In this document: positions 8,629 through 17,087 of the stretch, piece after piece
Layout: the number at the start of each line of letters is the position of its first letter
How positions within the stretch are numbered: position 1 is the first letter of the stretch
From: Variovorax paradoxus
GTDB taxonomy: Bacteria > Pseudomonadota > Gammaproteobacteria > Burkholderiales > Burkholderiaceae_C
DNA: 64,000 bases
NCBI RefSeq assembly: GCF_030815975.1
Contig: NZ_JAUSXL010000001.1
Coordinates: 558,001 to 622,000 of the forward strand
Direction: 5' to 3'
The notes under the pieces: model-generated
Seen by the model: only the letters and a program-made list of their open reading frames with translations
Told to the model about the DNA's origin: nothing
The model's database searches: none
Program-made: the position numbers and the translations under genes

Positions 8629-9638
8629 CAGGGCACCAGCACCAGCTTGCCGAACACCTTGCCGCTTTCCAGCATGGCATGCGATGCCGCGGCCTCGCCG
8701 ACCGGAAAAGTGGCGTGGATGCGCGGCGCGATCCACCGGCTTCTCAGCAGCGGCATGACGTGGTGGGCCAGGCGCTTGGCCATGCGGGCCTTTTCGGCGT
8801 GGCTTTGCGGACGCATGGTGGAGGAGTGCAGGCTCAGCTGGCGCTGCATCAGTGTCAGCAGTTCGATGCTGACCGCCGAGCCCTGCATGAAAGACAGGCT
8901 GACATGCCGTCCGCCGAAAGCCATGGCTTGAAGATTGCGGCGCACATAGTCGCCGCCGACGATGTCGAGCACCACGTCCACTCCACGCCCCGCGGTGTAG
9001 TCCAGGCAGGCCTGGGTGAAGTCGGTGGTGGGCCAGCAGATCGCCAGATCGGCGCCGAGGGCCTTCAGTTCGGGAAACCGGGCTTCATCGCTGTCGGTCA
9101 CGATGACCGTGCAGCCGGCCACATGGGCCATCTGGATCGCCAGGGTGCCGATGCCGCCCGCGGCGCCGTGGATGAGCACCGTCTCGCCCATCGCCAGACG
9201 CCCGAGTTCGAACAGGTTGTGCCAGACGGTGAAGAGTCCTTCGGGCAAGGCCGCGGCCTCGATGTCGGACAGAGGGGCCGGCACGACGAAGGAATGATCG
9301 ACCGACGCCGTGCACCACGGCGCATAGCCTCCACCGGGCACCAGGCTCATGAGCCGCTGGCCCACCAGCGCGCTGTCGGCACCCGGGCCGCAGGCGACCA
9401 CCTCGCCACACACCTCCAGTCCGAGGATATCGGTGATGCCGGGCGCGGGCTTGGCGATGCCCTGGCGCTGCATGACATCGGGCCGGTTGATGCCGGCGGC
9501 CAGCACGCGCAGCAGGACTTCGCCGGCGCCGGGGACGGGCATGGGGCGCTCGGCCAGCACCAGCACGCTGGCATCGCCGGGCTCCCGGGCGACGATGGCT
9601 TGCATTGAACTTGGAAGGGAGGTTCTGATGTCGGTCAT
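8628..9638 (-). CDS. NAD(P)H:quinone oxidoreductase, MDR family (PIG3-like)
   Basis: Medium-chain dehydrogenase/reductase of 336 residues without the structural-zinc cysteine cluster, which places it with quinone/enoyl reductases. Seen: an N-terminal GroES-like fold with GEVLLRVLAAGINRPDVMQRQG, the cofactor motif IHGAAGGIGTLAIQMAH, and a C-terminal segment ending GKLVLVP. It follows the ABC ATPase gene by 18 bases and overlaps the GST start, so it belongs to the same transcript. It probably reduces an alpha,beta-unsaturated ketone or quinone produced in the pathway, but the substrate is unknown. Confidence 0.9.
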   Translation of the reverse strand: MTDIRTSLPSSMQAIVAREPGDASVLVLAERPMPVPGAGEVLLRVLAAGINRPDVMQRQGIAKPAPGITDILGLEVCGEVVACGPGADSALVGQRLMSLVPGGGYAPWCTASVDHSFVVPAPLSDIEAAALPEGLFTVWHNLFELGRLAMGETVLIHGAAGGIGTLAIQMAHVAGCTVIVTDSDEARFPELKALGADLAICWPTTDFTQACLDYTAGRGVDVVLDIVGGDYVRRNLQAMAFGGRHVSLSFMQGSAVSIELLTLMQRQLSLHSSTMRPQSHAEKARMAKRLAHHVMPLLRSRWIAPRIHATFPVGEAAASHAMLESGKVFGKLVLVP

Positions 9639-9656
9639 GGGGTTTGCCGGGGGCTG

Positions 9657-10805
9657 TTACTTTCGGGAGCTGAAGACGCTGATGCCCTCATCGAGAAGCG
9701 CCAGTCCGACGACCGAGCCGACGGGCCAATGCTGCATGGCGCCCAGGCCTGCACTGCGCACCGTGACCACCTGCCGGGCCGTCCTCGGAACATCCACATC
9801 CACGTAGGTGTTGATGTGGTCACCCTGGAAGACATGGTGGATTACGGTGCCGCTCAGGACCGAACCGGCATGCAGGTTCTCCAGCAGGATGTGTTCCGGC
9901 CGGACGTAGACGTCCAGCCTTTCGCCTTCGTGCGATGCATCGACCAGTCGGGCCTGCGGAAGGCTGAGATAGCCGGAGCCCAGGCGCAGCTGGATCTCGT
10001 GGGCGGTCTTGCCGTGGTAGTGGGCCGGCAGGATGTTCACGTCGCCAAGAAAGGACGCCACGAACGGATCCTGCGGACTGCGGTACAGGTCGGCCGGCGA
10101 TGCGATCTGGCGGATGACGCCGGCCGACATCACGGCGATGCGGTCCGACATCGCCAGCGCCTCGCCCTGATCGTGGGTGACGAAGACCGTCGTCAGGCCC
10201 AGGCGGCGCTGGATCTCGCGAATCTCGACCTGCATCGAGCCGCGCAAGCTCTTGTCCAGGGCAGAGAAGGGCTCGTCGAGCAGCAGCACCTTGGGCTGGA
10301 TGATCAGTGCGCGCGCCAGCGCCACACGCTGCTGCTGGCCACCGGAGAGTTCGCGCGGCTTGCGGTGCCCCAGACCGGTGAGCTTGACCATGGCCATCGC
10401 TTCCTTGACGCGCTGGGCCACCTCGTCCTTGGGTACGCCCCGCATCCGCAGGCCATAGCCGATGTTGCGCTCCACGGTCATGTGCGGAAAGAGCGCGTAG
10501 TTCTGAAAGACGATGCCGATCTGCCGCTTGTGCGGCGGATCGCTGGTCACCGGCTGCCCCTCGATGAAGATCTCGCCGCTGTCGGCCTCGGCAAAGCCCG
10601 CGATCAGGTTGAGCAGCGTCGTCTTGCCGCAGCCCGACGGACCCAGCAGGGTAAGGAATTCGCCACGCTTGATCTTCAGCGAGACCTCGTGCAGCACGGT
10701 CTGGTCGTGGTACTTCTTGACCACGCCTTCCAGGCTGACGGCTGTGTCGGCCTGCGGATGCGAAAGGCTGGGCTGCGCTGCAGGGTCGGAGTGGACTACT
10801 TTCAT
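9657..10805 (-). CDS. ABC transporter ATP-binding protein, PotA/spermidine-putrescine type
   Basis: ATPase of an importer of the polyamine/opine class. The chosen ATG at 10805 gives 382 residues; a TTG six codons upstream is less likely. Walker A GPSGCGKTT, Q-loop FQNYALFP, signature LSGGQQQR, Walker B VLLLDEPFSALD and H-loop VTHDQGEA are all intact. The C-terminal TOBE-like regulatory domain follows from about residue 285. The matching binding protein and two permeases are not adjacent: they lie on the plus strand at 17088-19819, with six genes in between. No other PotA-type ATPase is present in the window, so these parts plausibly form one transporter. Confidence 0.9.
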   Translation of the reverse strand: MKVVHSDPAAQPSLSHPQADTAVSLEGVVKKYHDQTVLHEVSLKIKRGEFLTLLGPSGCGKTTLLNLIAGFAEADSGEIFIEGQPVTSDPPHKRQIGIVFQNYALFPHMTVERNIGYGLRMRGVPKDEVAQRVKEAMAMVKLTGLGHRKPRELSGGQQQRVALARALIIQPKVLLLDEPFSALDKSLRGSMQVEIREIQRRLGLTTVFVTHDQGEALAMSDRIAVMSAGVIRQIASPADLYRSPQDPFVASFLGDVNILPAHYHGKTAHEIQLRLGSGYLSLPQARLVDASHEGERLDVYVRPEHILLENLHAGSVLSGTVIHHVFQGDHINTYVDVDVPRTARQVVTVRSAGLGAMQHWPVGSVVGLALLDEGISVFSSRK

Positions 10806-11071
10806 GCTCGAACGATAAGCCAAGGGTCCGTGTCCGGTCCTTTGCCAAATTTGATGCGGCCCCTCGGAAAAACGAAAGGTCTCGATGGCCGCGGGGCACA
10901 GGTCCCAGCGAGGGCCTTGCGGGCAGCGCTTTGCTTTTTCCTAAGCCCTGAATCCGAAAAACGTGATTTTCAAATGCGGTGTGCTTCTTCAGACTCGCCT
11001 GCATCGATGGCTGGTGTCTCCAGGCTTGCCTGGCGACCTGCATCAGTGGCGATCTTCTTTAGGAAACACAA
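10806..11071. promoter_or_regulatory. Divergent control region of the module
   Basis: This 266-base gap separates the minus-strand ATPase operon from the plus-strand monooxygenase gene and must hold both promoters. It is less GC-rich than the genes. Two near-identical CSGAAAAACG words are present (10865-10874 and 10954-10963), and TTTTCCTAA at 10936-10944. The related word TTTAGGAA recurs at 16870-16877 in the module's other divergent region. These are candidate binding sites for the LysR protein encoded at 14675-15634. No convincing -35/-10 pair was identified. Confidence 0.4.
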
Positions 11072-12322
11072 ATGTCAGTGGAAAAAATCAATACCTTGGT
11101 GGTCGGCGCGGGTCAGGCCGGCATCGCCATGAGCGAGCATCTTTCGCTCGTGGGTGTGCCGCATGTGGTGCTGGAGCGCAAGCGGATCGCGGAACGTTGG
11201 CGCTCGGAGCGTTGGGATTCCCTGGTCGCAAATGGCCCCGCCTGGCATGACCGTTTTCCAGGGTTGAAGTTCGAAGGAGTTTCGCCGGAGGCATTTCCAC
11301 CGAAAGAGCGCATGGCGCAGTATTTCGAGGACTACGCCGCCATGCTGAAGGCGCCCGTACGCACCGGTGTCGACGTCAAGCAGGTGGAGCGCAACGTGGG
11401 TCGCCCGGGCTTCAAGGTCACGACCTCCGAGGGGGTCATCGAAGCGACCAACGTCGTTGCGGCCACCGGTCCCTTCCAGATTCCGGCCTATCCGAAGATC
11501 GTTCCCGAAACCGACAGCATCCAGCAGCTGCATTCCTCGGTGTACAAGAACCCGGGTCAGTTGCGGGAAGGCGCCGTGCTGGTCGTGGGGGCGGGTGCCT
11601 CCGGCTCGCAGATCGCCGAGGAGTTGCGCAAGGCGGGCAAGACGGTCTATCTCTCGGTGGGAGAGCACTACCGCCCGCCGCGTTCCTACCGCGGCCGCGA
11701 CTACTGCTGGTGGCTGGGTGCCCTGGGCCTGTGGGACGAGGTCAAGATCAAGCCCAAGAAGCAGCACGTCGCGTTCGCCGTCAGTGGCTACGAGGGGGGC
11801 AAGACGGTCGATTTCCGTCGCCTTGCGCACATGGGCGTGACGCTGGTCGGCCTGACCAAGACCTACAAGGACGGTGTCATCGAGTTCGAAGAAGGCCTGG
11901 CCAGGAATGTTGCGGAAGGCGACCAGGCGTACTTCGACGTGCTGCGCGAAGCGGATGCCTACATTGAGCAGAACGGCTTGCCCTTTGCGCCGGAGCCCGA
12001 AGCCTGGGAACTGCTGCCGGACCCGGACTGCCTCAAGGAGCCGATCATGAGCCTGGATCTCGCCAAGGCCGGCATCACGACGATTCTCTGGGCCACCGGA
12101 TTCACCTTCGACTACAGCTGGCTGAAGGTCAATGCCTTCGATGAAAAGGGCGCGCCGTTTCACAAGCGGGGCATTTCCGCCGAGAGCGGCATCTACTTCC
12201 TGGGACTGCCGAACCTGGTCAACCGCGCTTCGTCCTTCATCTACGGCGTGTGGCACGACGCGAAATACATCGCCGACCATATCGCGGTCCAGGACGCGTA
12301 CATGTCGTACGGCAAGACCTGA
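11072..12322 (+). CDS. Flavin-containing monooxygenase-like FAD/NAD(P) oxidoreductase
   Basis: Two-dinucleotide-fold flavoprotein of 416 residues. The first Rossmann motif VGAGQAG (about residues 11-17) binds FAD and the second VGAGASG (about 172-178) binds NADPH, with ATGPFQIPAYP between them and the late LWATGFTFDYSWL motif typical of FMO/YUCCA-like and Baeyer-Villiger-like proteins. The class oxygenates N or S atoms, ketones, or decarboxylates 2-oxoacids. It is the first plus-strand gene of the module; AGGA just upstream of the ATG serves as ribosome site. The next gene, an alpha-hydroxyacid oxidase, starts 6 bases after the stop, so the two are probably cotranscribed. Confidence 0.88.
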   Translation: MSVEKINTLVVGAGQAGIAMSEHLSLVGVPHVVLERKRIAERWRSERWDSLVANGPAWHDRFPGLKFEGVSPEAFPPKERMAQYFEDYAAMLKAPVRTGVDVKQVERNVGRPGFKVTTSEGVIEATNVVAATGPFQIPAYPKIVPETDSIQQLHSSVYKNPGQLREGAVLVVGAGASGSQIAEELRKAGKTVYLSVGEHYRPPRSYRGRDYCWWLGALGLWDEVKIKPKKQHVAFAVSGYEGGKTVDFRRLAHMGVTLVGLTKTYKDGVIEFEEGLARNVAEGDQAYFDVLREADAYIEQNGLPFAPEPEAWELLPDPDCLKEPIMSLDLAKAGITTILWATGFTFDYSWLKVNAFDEKGAPFHKRGISAESGIYFLGLPNLVNRASSFIYGVWHDAKYIADHIAVQDAYMSYGKT

Positions 12323-12328
12323 GCCTGC

Positions 12329-13471
12329 ATGGCCGAGATCACCTGCATCGAAGACCTGCGCCGCCTGGCGAAGAAACGCGTGCCCCGGATGTTCTACGAC
12401 TACGTGGATGGCGGCTCGTGGACCGAATACACCTACCGTGCCAACGAAGAGGACTTCGGCAAGATCGAGTTTCGCCAGCGCGTGGCGGTGGACATCACCG
12501 AGCGCAGCACCGCCAGCACCATGGTCGGCCAGGCGGTCAGCATGCCGGTGGCGATCGCGCCCACGGGTCTCGCCGGCATGCAGCATGCCGATGGCGAGAT
12601 CCTGGCGGCGCGCGCGGCGCAGAAGTTCGGCATACCGTTCACTTTGTCGACCATGAGCATCTGCCCGATCGAGGCGGTGGCCGAAGCGACCGGCCGCCAT
12701 CCGTTCTGGTTCCAGCTCTATGTGCTGCGCGACCGGACGTTCGTGGAAGCCCTGATCGAGAGGGCCCGGAATGCCAACTGTTCCGCGCTCGTGGTCACCA
12801 TGGACCTGCAGGTATTCGGACAGCGGCACAAGGACAAGAAGAACGGGCTGTCCACTCCCCCTCGGCCGACCCTGCGCAACCTCGTGAACCTGGCGAGCAA
12901 GCCGCGCTGGTGCTTGAACATGCTGGGCACCCGGCATCGCCGTTTCGGCAACATCGTCGGGCACGCGAAGGGCGTGGACAACATCGGCTCGCTGGTGGAG
13001 TGGACCCGGGAACAGTTCGATCCACGCCTGTCGTGGCAAGACATCGAATGGATCAAGAAGCGCTGGAACGGCAAGCTGATCGTCAAGGGCATCCAGGATC
13101 CCGAGGACGCGCGGCTGGCGGTGGAAAGCGGGGCCGATGCCATCGTGGTGTCCAACCACGGCGGGCGGCAGCTCGATGGCGCCTCGTCGTCGATCTCCAC
13201 CCTGCCACGCATCGTGGAGGCCGTCGGACAACAGGTGGAGGTGCACATGGATGGCGGCATCCGCTCAGGGCAGGATGTGCTGAAGGCGATCGCACTCGGC
13301 GCGCGCGGCACCTACATCGGCCGCGCCATGATGTACGGCCTGGGCGCCCTGGGAGAGAAAGGCGTTGCCACGGCCTTGCACCTCATTCAGAACGAACTCG
13401 ACCTCTCCATGGCCTTCTGCGGCAAGACGGATGTCCGCGGCGTCGACCGCGAAATCCTGCGCATGCGCTGA
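12329..13471 (+). CDS. FMN-dependent alpha-hydroxyacid oxidase/dehydrogenase (LldD-like)
   Basis: TIM-barrel flavoenzyme of 380 residues that oxidises L-2-hydroxyacids to 2-oxoacids. Seen: the N-terminal FDYVDGG-type segment (FYDYVDGGSW), the FMN-binding PVAIAPTGLAGM, WFQLYVLRDR, and the catalytic His in SNHGGRQLDG followed by the phosphate-binding DGGIRSGQDVLKA and ARGTYIGRA. The length matches L-lactate dehydrogenase (LldD) and the mandelate/glycolate oxidase subgroup. The substrate cannot be chosen from sequence. It ends 3 bases before the stop of the convergent M20 gene. Confidence 0.9.
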   Translation: MAEITCIEDLRRLAKKRVPRMFYDYVDGGSWTEYTYRANEEDFGKIEFRQRVAVDITERSTASTMVGQAVSMPVAIAPTGLAGMQHADGEILAARAAQKFGIPFTLSTMSICPIEAVAEATGRHPFWFQLYVLRDRTFVEALIERARNANCSALVVTMDLQVFGQRHKDKKNGLSTPPRPTLRNLVNLASKPRWCLNMLGTRHRRFGNIVGHAKGVDNIGSLVEWTREQFDPRLSWQDIEWIKKRWNGKLIVKGIQDPEDARLAVESGADAIVVSNHGGRQLDGASSSISTLPRIVEAVGQQVEVHMDGGIRSGQDVLKAIALGARGTYIGRAMMYGLGALGEKGVATALHLIQNELDLSMAFCGKTDVRGVDREILRMR

Positions 13472-13474
13472 GGC

Positions 13475-14656
13475 CTACTGGCAGAGGAAGTCGACGAGGG
13501 CGGCCATCATCCGGTCGCAGGCTTCGATCTGCGACAGTTCCACGTATTCATCGGCCTTGTGCGCCACCTCGATGCTGCCGGGACCGCAGATCAGCACCGG
13601 GGTTTCGCGCCAGCTCTGCTTGAACAAGCCGCCCTCGGATCCGAAATCGACCTTGGTGCAGCGGGTGCCGGGGGGCAGCAAGGAACCGAGCAAGCCGACG
13701 GCCGGCGAATCCTCGGGCGTGCTCAGGCTGGGATAGCTGTTGGTCAGCTGGATGTCCGGCAAGGAGGCCTCGGGATGCACCGCATCGGCCGCCACGCGGT
13801 CGACCAGGCGCTGCAGCACGCGGGCCAGGATCTCCTCCGGCTGGTCTTGCGAGACATGGCGAATCTCAAAGCTGACCTCGCATTCGCTGGGCACGATGTT
13901 CAGGGCCCGTCCGCCGTGGATCACGCCGACATGGACCGTGGAGTAGGGCACGCCGTAGCCCTCCTCGCGAGGGCCGGTCTCCGACAGTTCACGCTGTACC
14001 TCGCGCACCGACGCGACCAGGTCGCTCGCCATGTGGACGGCGTTGATGAATCTGGGCGCCAAGCCAGAATGGCCGGCCTGGCCACAGCAGACTGCCCGAT
14101 AGGCGGACTTGCCCTTGTGACCCGTGCCGATACGCATCAAGGTGGGCTCGCCGACGATGCAAAGGTAGGGCGCGGGAAGGTCGTTCTCGAGCCGGCGCAG
14201 CAGGTGACGCACGCCGACGCAGCCGATCTCCTCGTCGAAGGACAGGGCCAGTTGCAGAGGTCGCCTCAGCGGTCTGCGGGCCGCAGCCACCATGGCGATG
14301 ACGGCGCAGGCGACGAAGCCCTTCATGTCGGCCGAGCCGCGTCCGTAGATGCGGCCATCCTTGTGCGTGGCCTCGAAGGGCGGCGAAGTCCAGGGCTGAC
14401 CGTCCACGGGCACCACGTCGGTGTGTCCGGAGAGCAGGACACCCGGAACGCCTTGCGGACCCACCGTGGCGAACAGGTTGGTCCTGGTGGCGTCCTGTGG
14501 GTCCGGTGCAAGGGTCGATTCGATGCCGGCTTTCGCCAGGATCTCTTGCACCTTGTGGATGAGCCCGACATTCGGTTTCAGGGAAACCGAGGGGAAGGCA
14601 ATCAGGGTTTCCAGCAGCGAGATGCTGGACATGCTTGCGGCACTTTCTTGATCCAT
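13475..14656 (-). CDS. M20 family metallohydrolase, acetylornithine deacetylase (ArgE)-like
   Basis: Zinc-dependent amidohydrolase of 393 residues. Metal-site motifs are intact: SGHTDVVPV (His and the catalytic Asp), GRGSADMKG (bridging Asp), DEEIGCVG (catalytic Glu and metal Glu), and a C-terminal metal His in VAHKADEYV. The dimerisation-domain His is in QAGHSGLAP. The family removes acyl groups from amino acids, the ArgE subgroup from N2-acetylornithine. Within a catabolic module with a polyamine/opine-type transporter it more probably deacylates an imported N-acyl compound than works in arginine synthesis; this is inference. The LysR gene ends 18 bases before its start, so it heads the neighbour's transcript. 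Confidence 0.88.
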   Translation of the reverse strand: MDQESAASMSSISLLETLIAFPSVSLKPNVGLIHKVQEILAKAGIESTLAPDPQDATRTNLFATVGPQGVPGVLLSGHTDVVPVDGQPWTSPPFEATHKDGRIYGRGSADMKGFVACAVIAMVAAARRPLRRPLQLALSFDEEIGCVGVRHLLRRLENDLPAPYLCIVGEPTLMRIGTGHKGKSAYRAVCCGQAGHSGLAPRFINAVHMASDLVASVREVQRELSETGPREEGYGVPYSTVHVGVIHGGRALNIVPSECEVSFEIRHVSQDQPEEILARVLQRLVDRVAADAVHPEASLPDIQLTNSYPSLSTPEDSPAVGLLGSLLPPGTRCTKVDFGSEGGLFKQSWRETPVLICGPGSIEVAHKADEYVELSQIEACDRMMAALVDFLCQ

Positions 14657-14674
14657 GGCGATGCGTTGGGCGCT

Positions 14675-15634
14675 TCAGGGCGCTGCGATGTGGGGGTCGA
14701 AGAATCTCGCCGCGCTCATGCCGGGGATGTACTGGTCGGAGATGTAGGCGCGGCAGCGCTCCATGAAGACACGGGTCAGCCGCGACTGCTTCATCGGCTT
14801 GTACGTGGCCAGGCCAAGCTGCATCGGGCGATTGGTGCCGGCCAGGCGCACACGCACCATGCGTTTGCCGTCGAGCGCCTGGTTCGATTTGGGCCGCACG
14901 TTGAACAGCGCATACCCGATGCCGTTGGCCACCATGGAGCGCACCACTTCCTCGGACCGCGAGCGCGCCACGATGTTCGGCGTGACGCCGGCCTTGGCGA
15001 AAAGCGAGGTGAAATACTCCCGGCTCATCGGCAGGTCGAGCAGCACGTAGGGCTGGGCCGCCAGCTCCTCGAACGTGACGGCCTTCTCCTGCGCCAACGG
15101 ATGCAGTTCGCTCACCAGCACATAAGGCGGCAGCGTCGCCAGGGTTTCGAACTCGATGTCGTCGCCCAGGTGCAGGTCGTAGGTGATCGCCAGATCGATC
15201 TCGAGCGCACGGATCTTGTTCATCAAGACCACCTGGTCGCCTTCGACCATCTCCACTTCCACCGTCTCGAACGCTCGAGAAAATCCGAAGATGACCTCGG
15301 GTGCAATCATGGCGGTGAGCGACTGGAAGCTGCCCACCCGCAAAACGCCTTGCATGACATCGCTCGAATCCGAGGCGATCTCATACAGGCGGGAGGACTG
15401 GTCGAGCACGTCTTCGCACTGCCGCAGCACCAGGGTGCCGATGGCGGTCAGTCCCAGTCCCTTGGAAGGATGGCGGACGAACAACTGCACGTTGAGTTCG
15501 GACTCGAGATGCGCAATGGCCGCGGAGATCGAAGGCGAGGAGATATGGATCTGCGCCGACGCAGCGGCGATGCTGCCGTGCGTCGCGGTGGCGACAAAGT
15601 ACTCCATCTGGCGCAAGGAAACGCGGTTGAGCAT
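14675..15634 (-). CDS. LysR-type transcriptional regulator
   Basis: DNA-binding regulator of 319 residues: an N-terminal winged helix-turn-helix (LRQMEYFVATATHGSIAAAS... through about residue 65) and a periplasmic-binding-like effector domain (about 90-300). The start was placed at the ATG at 15634 because family homology begins there; the longer frame upstream is a shadow of the DUF1028 gene. It is the only dedicated regulator inside the 13.4-kb module and is likely to control both divergent regions (10806-11071 and 16791-17087). Confidence 0.9.
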   Translation of the reverse strand: MLNRVSLRQMEYFVATATHGSIAAASAQIHISSPSISAAIAHLESELNVQLFVRHPSKGLGLTAIGTLVLRQCEDVLDQSSRLYEIASDSSDVMQGVLRVGSFQSLTAMIAPEVIFGFSRAFETVEVEMVEGDQVVLMNKIRALEIDLAITYDLHLGDDIEFETLATLPPYVLVSELHPLAQEKAVTFEELAAQPYVLLDLPMSREYFTSLFAKAGVTPNIVARSRSEEVVRSMVANGIGYALFNVRPKSNQALDGKRMVRVRLAGTNRPMQLGLATYKPMKQSRLTRVFMERCRAYISDQYIPGMSAARFFDPHIAAP

Positions 15635-15699
15635 GTCGAGGTAGAGAAGAGGCTGGGGAGCGGCGCGGGACGTTGACAGTCCAGTGTACCGGCGGCCCT

Positions 15700-16371
15700 T
15701 CAGAGGTTTCCAGGCACCCCGAAGCTGGGGGCTGCGCGCGGGTCGAGCGCCCGAGTGATGTAGGCCTGCAGCTGCGGTTCGTACACCTTCCAGGTGGCGT
15801 AGAGGGCCTGCACCGGGTCGAGCTCCACCCAGTCCAGCCGCAGATCCACGATCGGCCAGTTTTGCTCCCCGTAGACCAGCAGGCCGGCCGAATGCACGGG
15901 GCCTTCCTCGCCACCGGCCGCCTGGCCGGCGAGCATGGCCTGCATCAGGCGTTCGGCCAGCGGGCCTTCGGCGCCCTCGAATGCCGAGAGCATCGCCTGG
16001 GGCACCTCGCATGTGAGCAGCATGTTGCCGGCGCAGGCAGCATGCGTGCCGACCACGCTGGCCAGGGTGCCGAGCGCCTTGGCCCCGGTGAAAACCACCG
16101 GCGGGTTCGACGCATCGATAGCCATCACCTGGCGGTAGTCGATGAAGGGACGCTTTTGCAACTCGGCCACCGCTTGCGCCGGTGTCAGTCCGCTGGCGAG
16201 CAGGTCCAGGGCGAGCGGGCCCAGGTCCGGATCGGTGATGTTCTGGCTGGCGGCGGCGCCCACGTGCGTGCGGCCGCGGATGCAACGCGCGGCGACTGCG
16301 GGGGAGGACGAGGCAACGGCGGCACCGAACTGCCCGGTGGCGGGGCAGCGCGCGATGATGGAGAACGTCAT
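15700..16371 (-). CDS. DUF1028 domain protein (Ntn-hydrolase-like)
   Basis: Protein of 223 residues matching the DUF1028 family from its first residues: MTFSIIARCPATGQFGAAVASSS, then AAARCIRGRTHVGAAASQN and SAGLLVYGEQNWPIVDLRLD. The family is predicted to have an N-terminal-nucleophile hydrolase fold and is often found beside RidA, M20 peptidases and polyamine/amino-acid transporters, as here. No catalytic activity is established. It starts 5 bases after the RidA stop and precedes the LysR gene by about 65 bases. Confidence 0.85.
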   Translation of the reverse strand: MTFSIIARCPATGQFGAAVASSSPAVAARCIRGRTHVGAAASQNITDPDLGPLALDLLASGLTPAQAVAELQKRPFIDYRQVMAIDASNPPVVFTGAKALGTLASVVGTHAACAGNMLLTCEVPQAMLSAFEGAEGPLAERLMQAMLAGQAAGGEEGPVHSAGLLVYGEQNWPIVDLRLDWVELDPVQALYATWKVYEPQLQAYITRALDPRAAPSFGVPGNL

Positions 16372-16376
16372 GGGGC

Positions 16377-16790
16377 TCAGTCGGGAATCATGGCCGTGGC
16401 ATCAATTTCCACCAGCCATTCCGGACGGGCCAGGGCAGACACCACGATGCCTGTCGATACAGGGAAAACCCCTTTCAGCCAGCGGCCCACGACGAGATAG
16501 ACGGCCTCGCGGTAACGTGGATCGATGATGTAGATCGTGATCTTGCAGATGTCCTGGAGTTCGCCGCCGGCCTCCTTGAGCAGCATCGCTATGTTCGCCA
16601 TGGCCTGCTCTGCTTGACCGCTGACATCCCCGATACAGACGCTCTTGGACGTTTCAAGGTCCTGTCCGATCTGCCCGCGCAGGAAAACGGTGCTGCCTCG
16701 AGCGACAACGGCCTGGCAAAGGTCGTTGTCGAGCTTCTGTTCCGGGTACGTGACCTTGGTATTGAAAGGCCGGATGCGGGTGTGTTTCAT
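16377..16790 (-). CDS. RidA family protein
   Basis: Small trimeric-barrel protein of 137 residues from the ATG at 16790 (an upstream in-frame TTG at 16820 is rejected as start). RidA-family members hydrolyse reactive enamine/imine intermediates or act as amidohydrolases. Seen: the early RPFNTKV segment, GQIGQDLET, the central AMANIAMLLKEAG, and the C-terminal arginine in ALARPEWLVEIDATA that corresponds to the substrate-carboxylate-binding Arg. It is the first gene of the minus-strand run RidA / DUF1028 / LysR / M20. A RidA protein implies that the pathway makes an unstable imine, for example after amine or amino-acid oxidation. Confidence 0.88.
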   Translation of the reverse strand: MKHTRIRPFNTKVTYPEQKLDNDLCQAVVARGSTVFLRGQIGQDLETSKSVCIGDVSGQAEQAMANIAMLLKEAGGELQDICKITIYIIDPRYREAVYLVVGRWLKGVFPVSTGIVVSALARPEWLVEIDATAMIPD

Positions 16791-17087
16791 GTTGCTGAGG
16801 GCTGATGACGGGAACGGCAATGGTCATCGGCGCCGGACATCGGTGCCATTTGTATTTTCCGGGCGACCGTTTAGGAATTTCCGAGCTTTGCCCGCGGACC
16901 CGCGCCCATCAGGAAAATTGAGGCACCTCTAAGTAAAAGGCGACTTGGCCGCAGGTCGCGAGTTCCACATCATCCGGTCGCTGAGGTGAGTGGACATGGT
17001 GCTGGCGCAACGCTTGCATCTTCAGGCAACTCGCCGACGGATTGCCAGCTCCGACCAACGTTCAACTTTTCGATCTGAGGGTTTTCA
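16791..17087. promoter_or_regulatory. Divergent control region, RidA operon / transporter operon
   Basis: Non-coding gap of 297 bases with both promoters. It is noticeably AT-richer than the surroundings around 16850-16935. It contains TTTAGGAATTTCC at 16870-16882 and a related AGGAAAATTG at 16911-16920, resembling words in the module's other control region. No clear hairpin or riboswitch was seen. Confidence 0.35.

Noticed and set aside
11075..13246. 723-codon open frame on the minus strand across the monooxygenase and hydroxyacid oxidase genes
   Set aside because: It is antisense to two genes with intact family motifs, has no recognisable motif of its own, and high GC makes long antisense frames common here.
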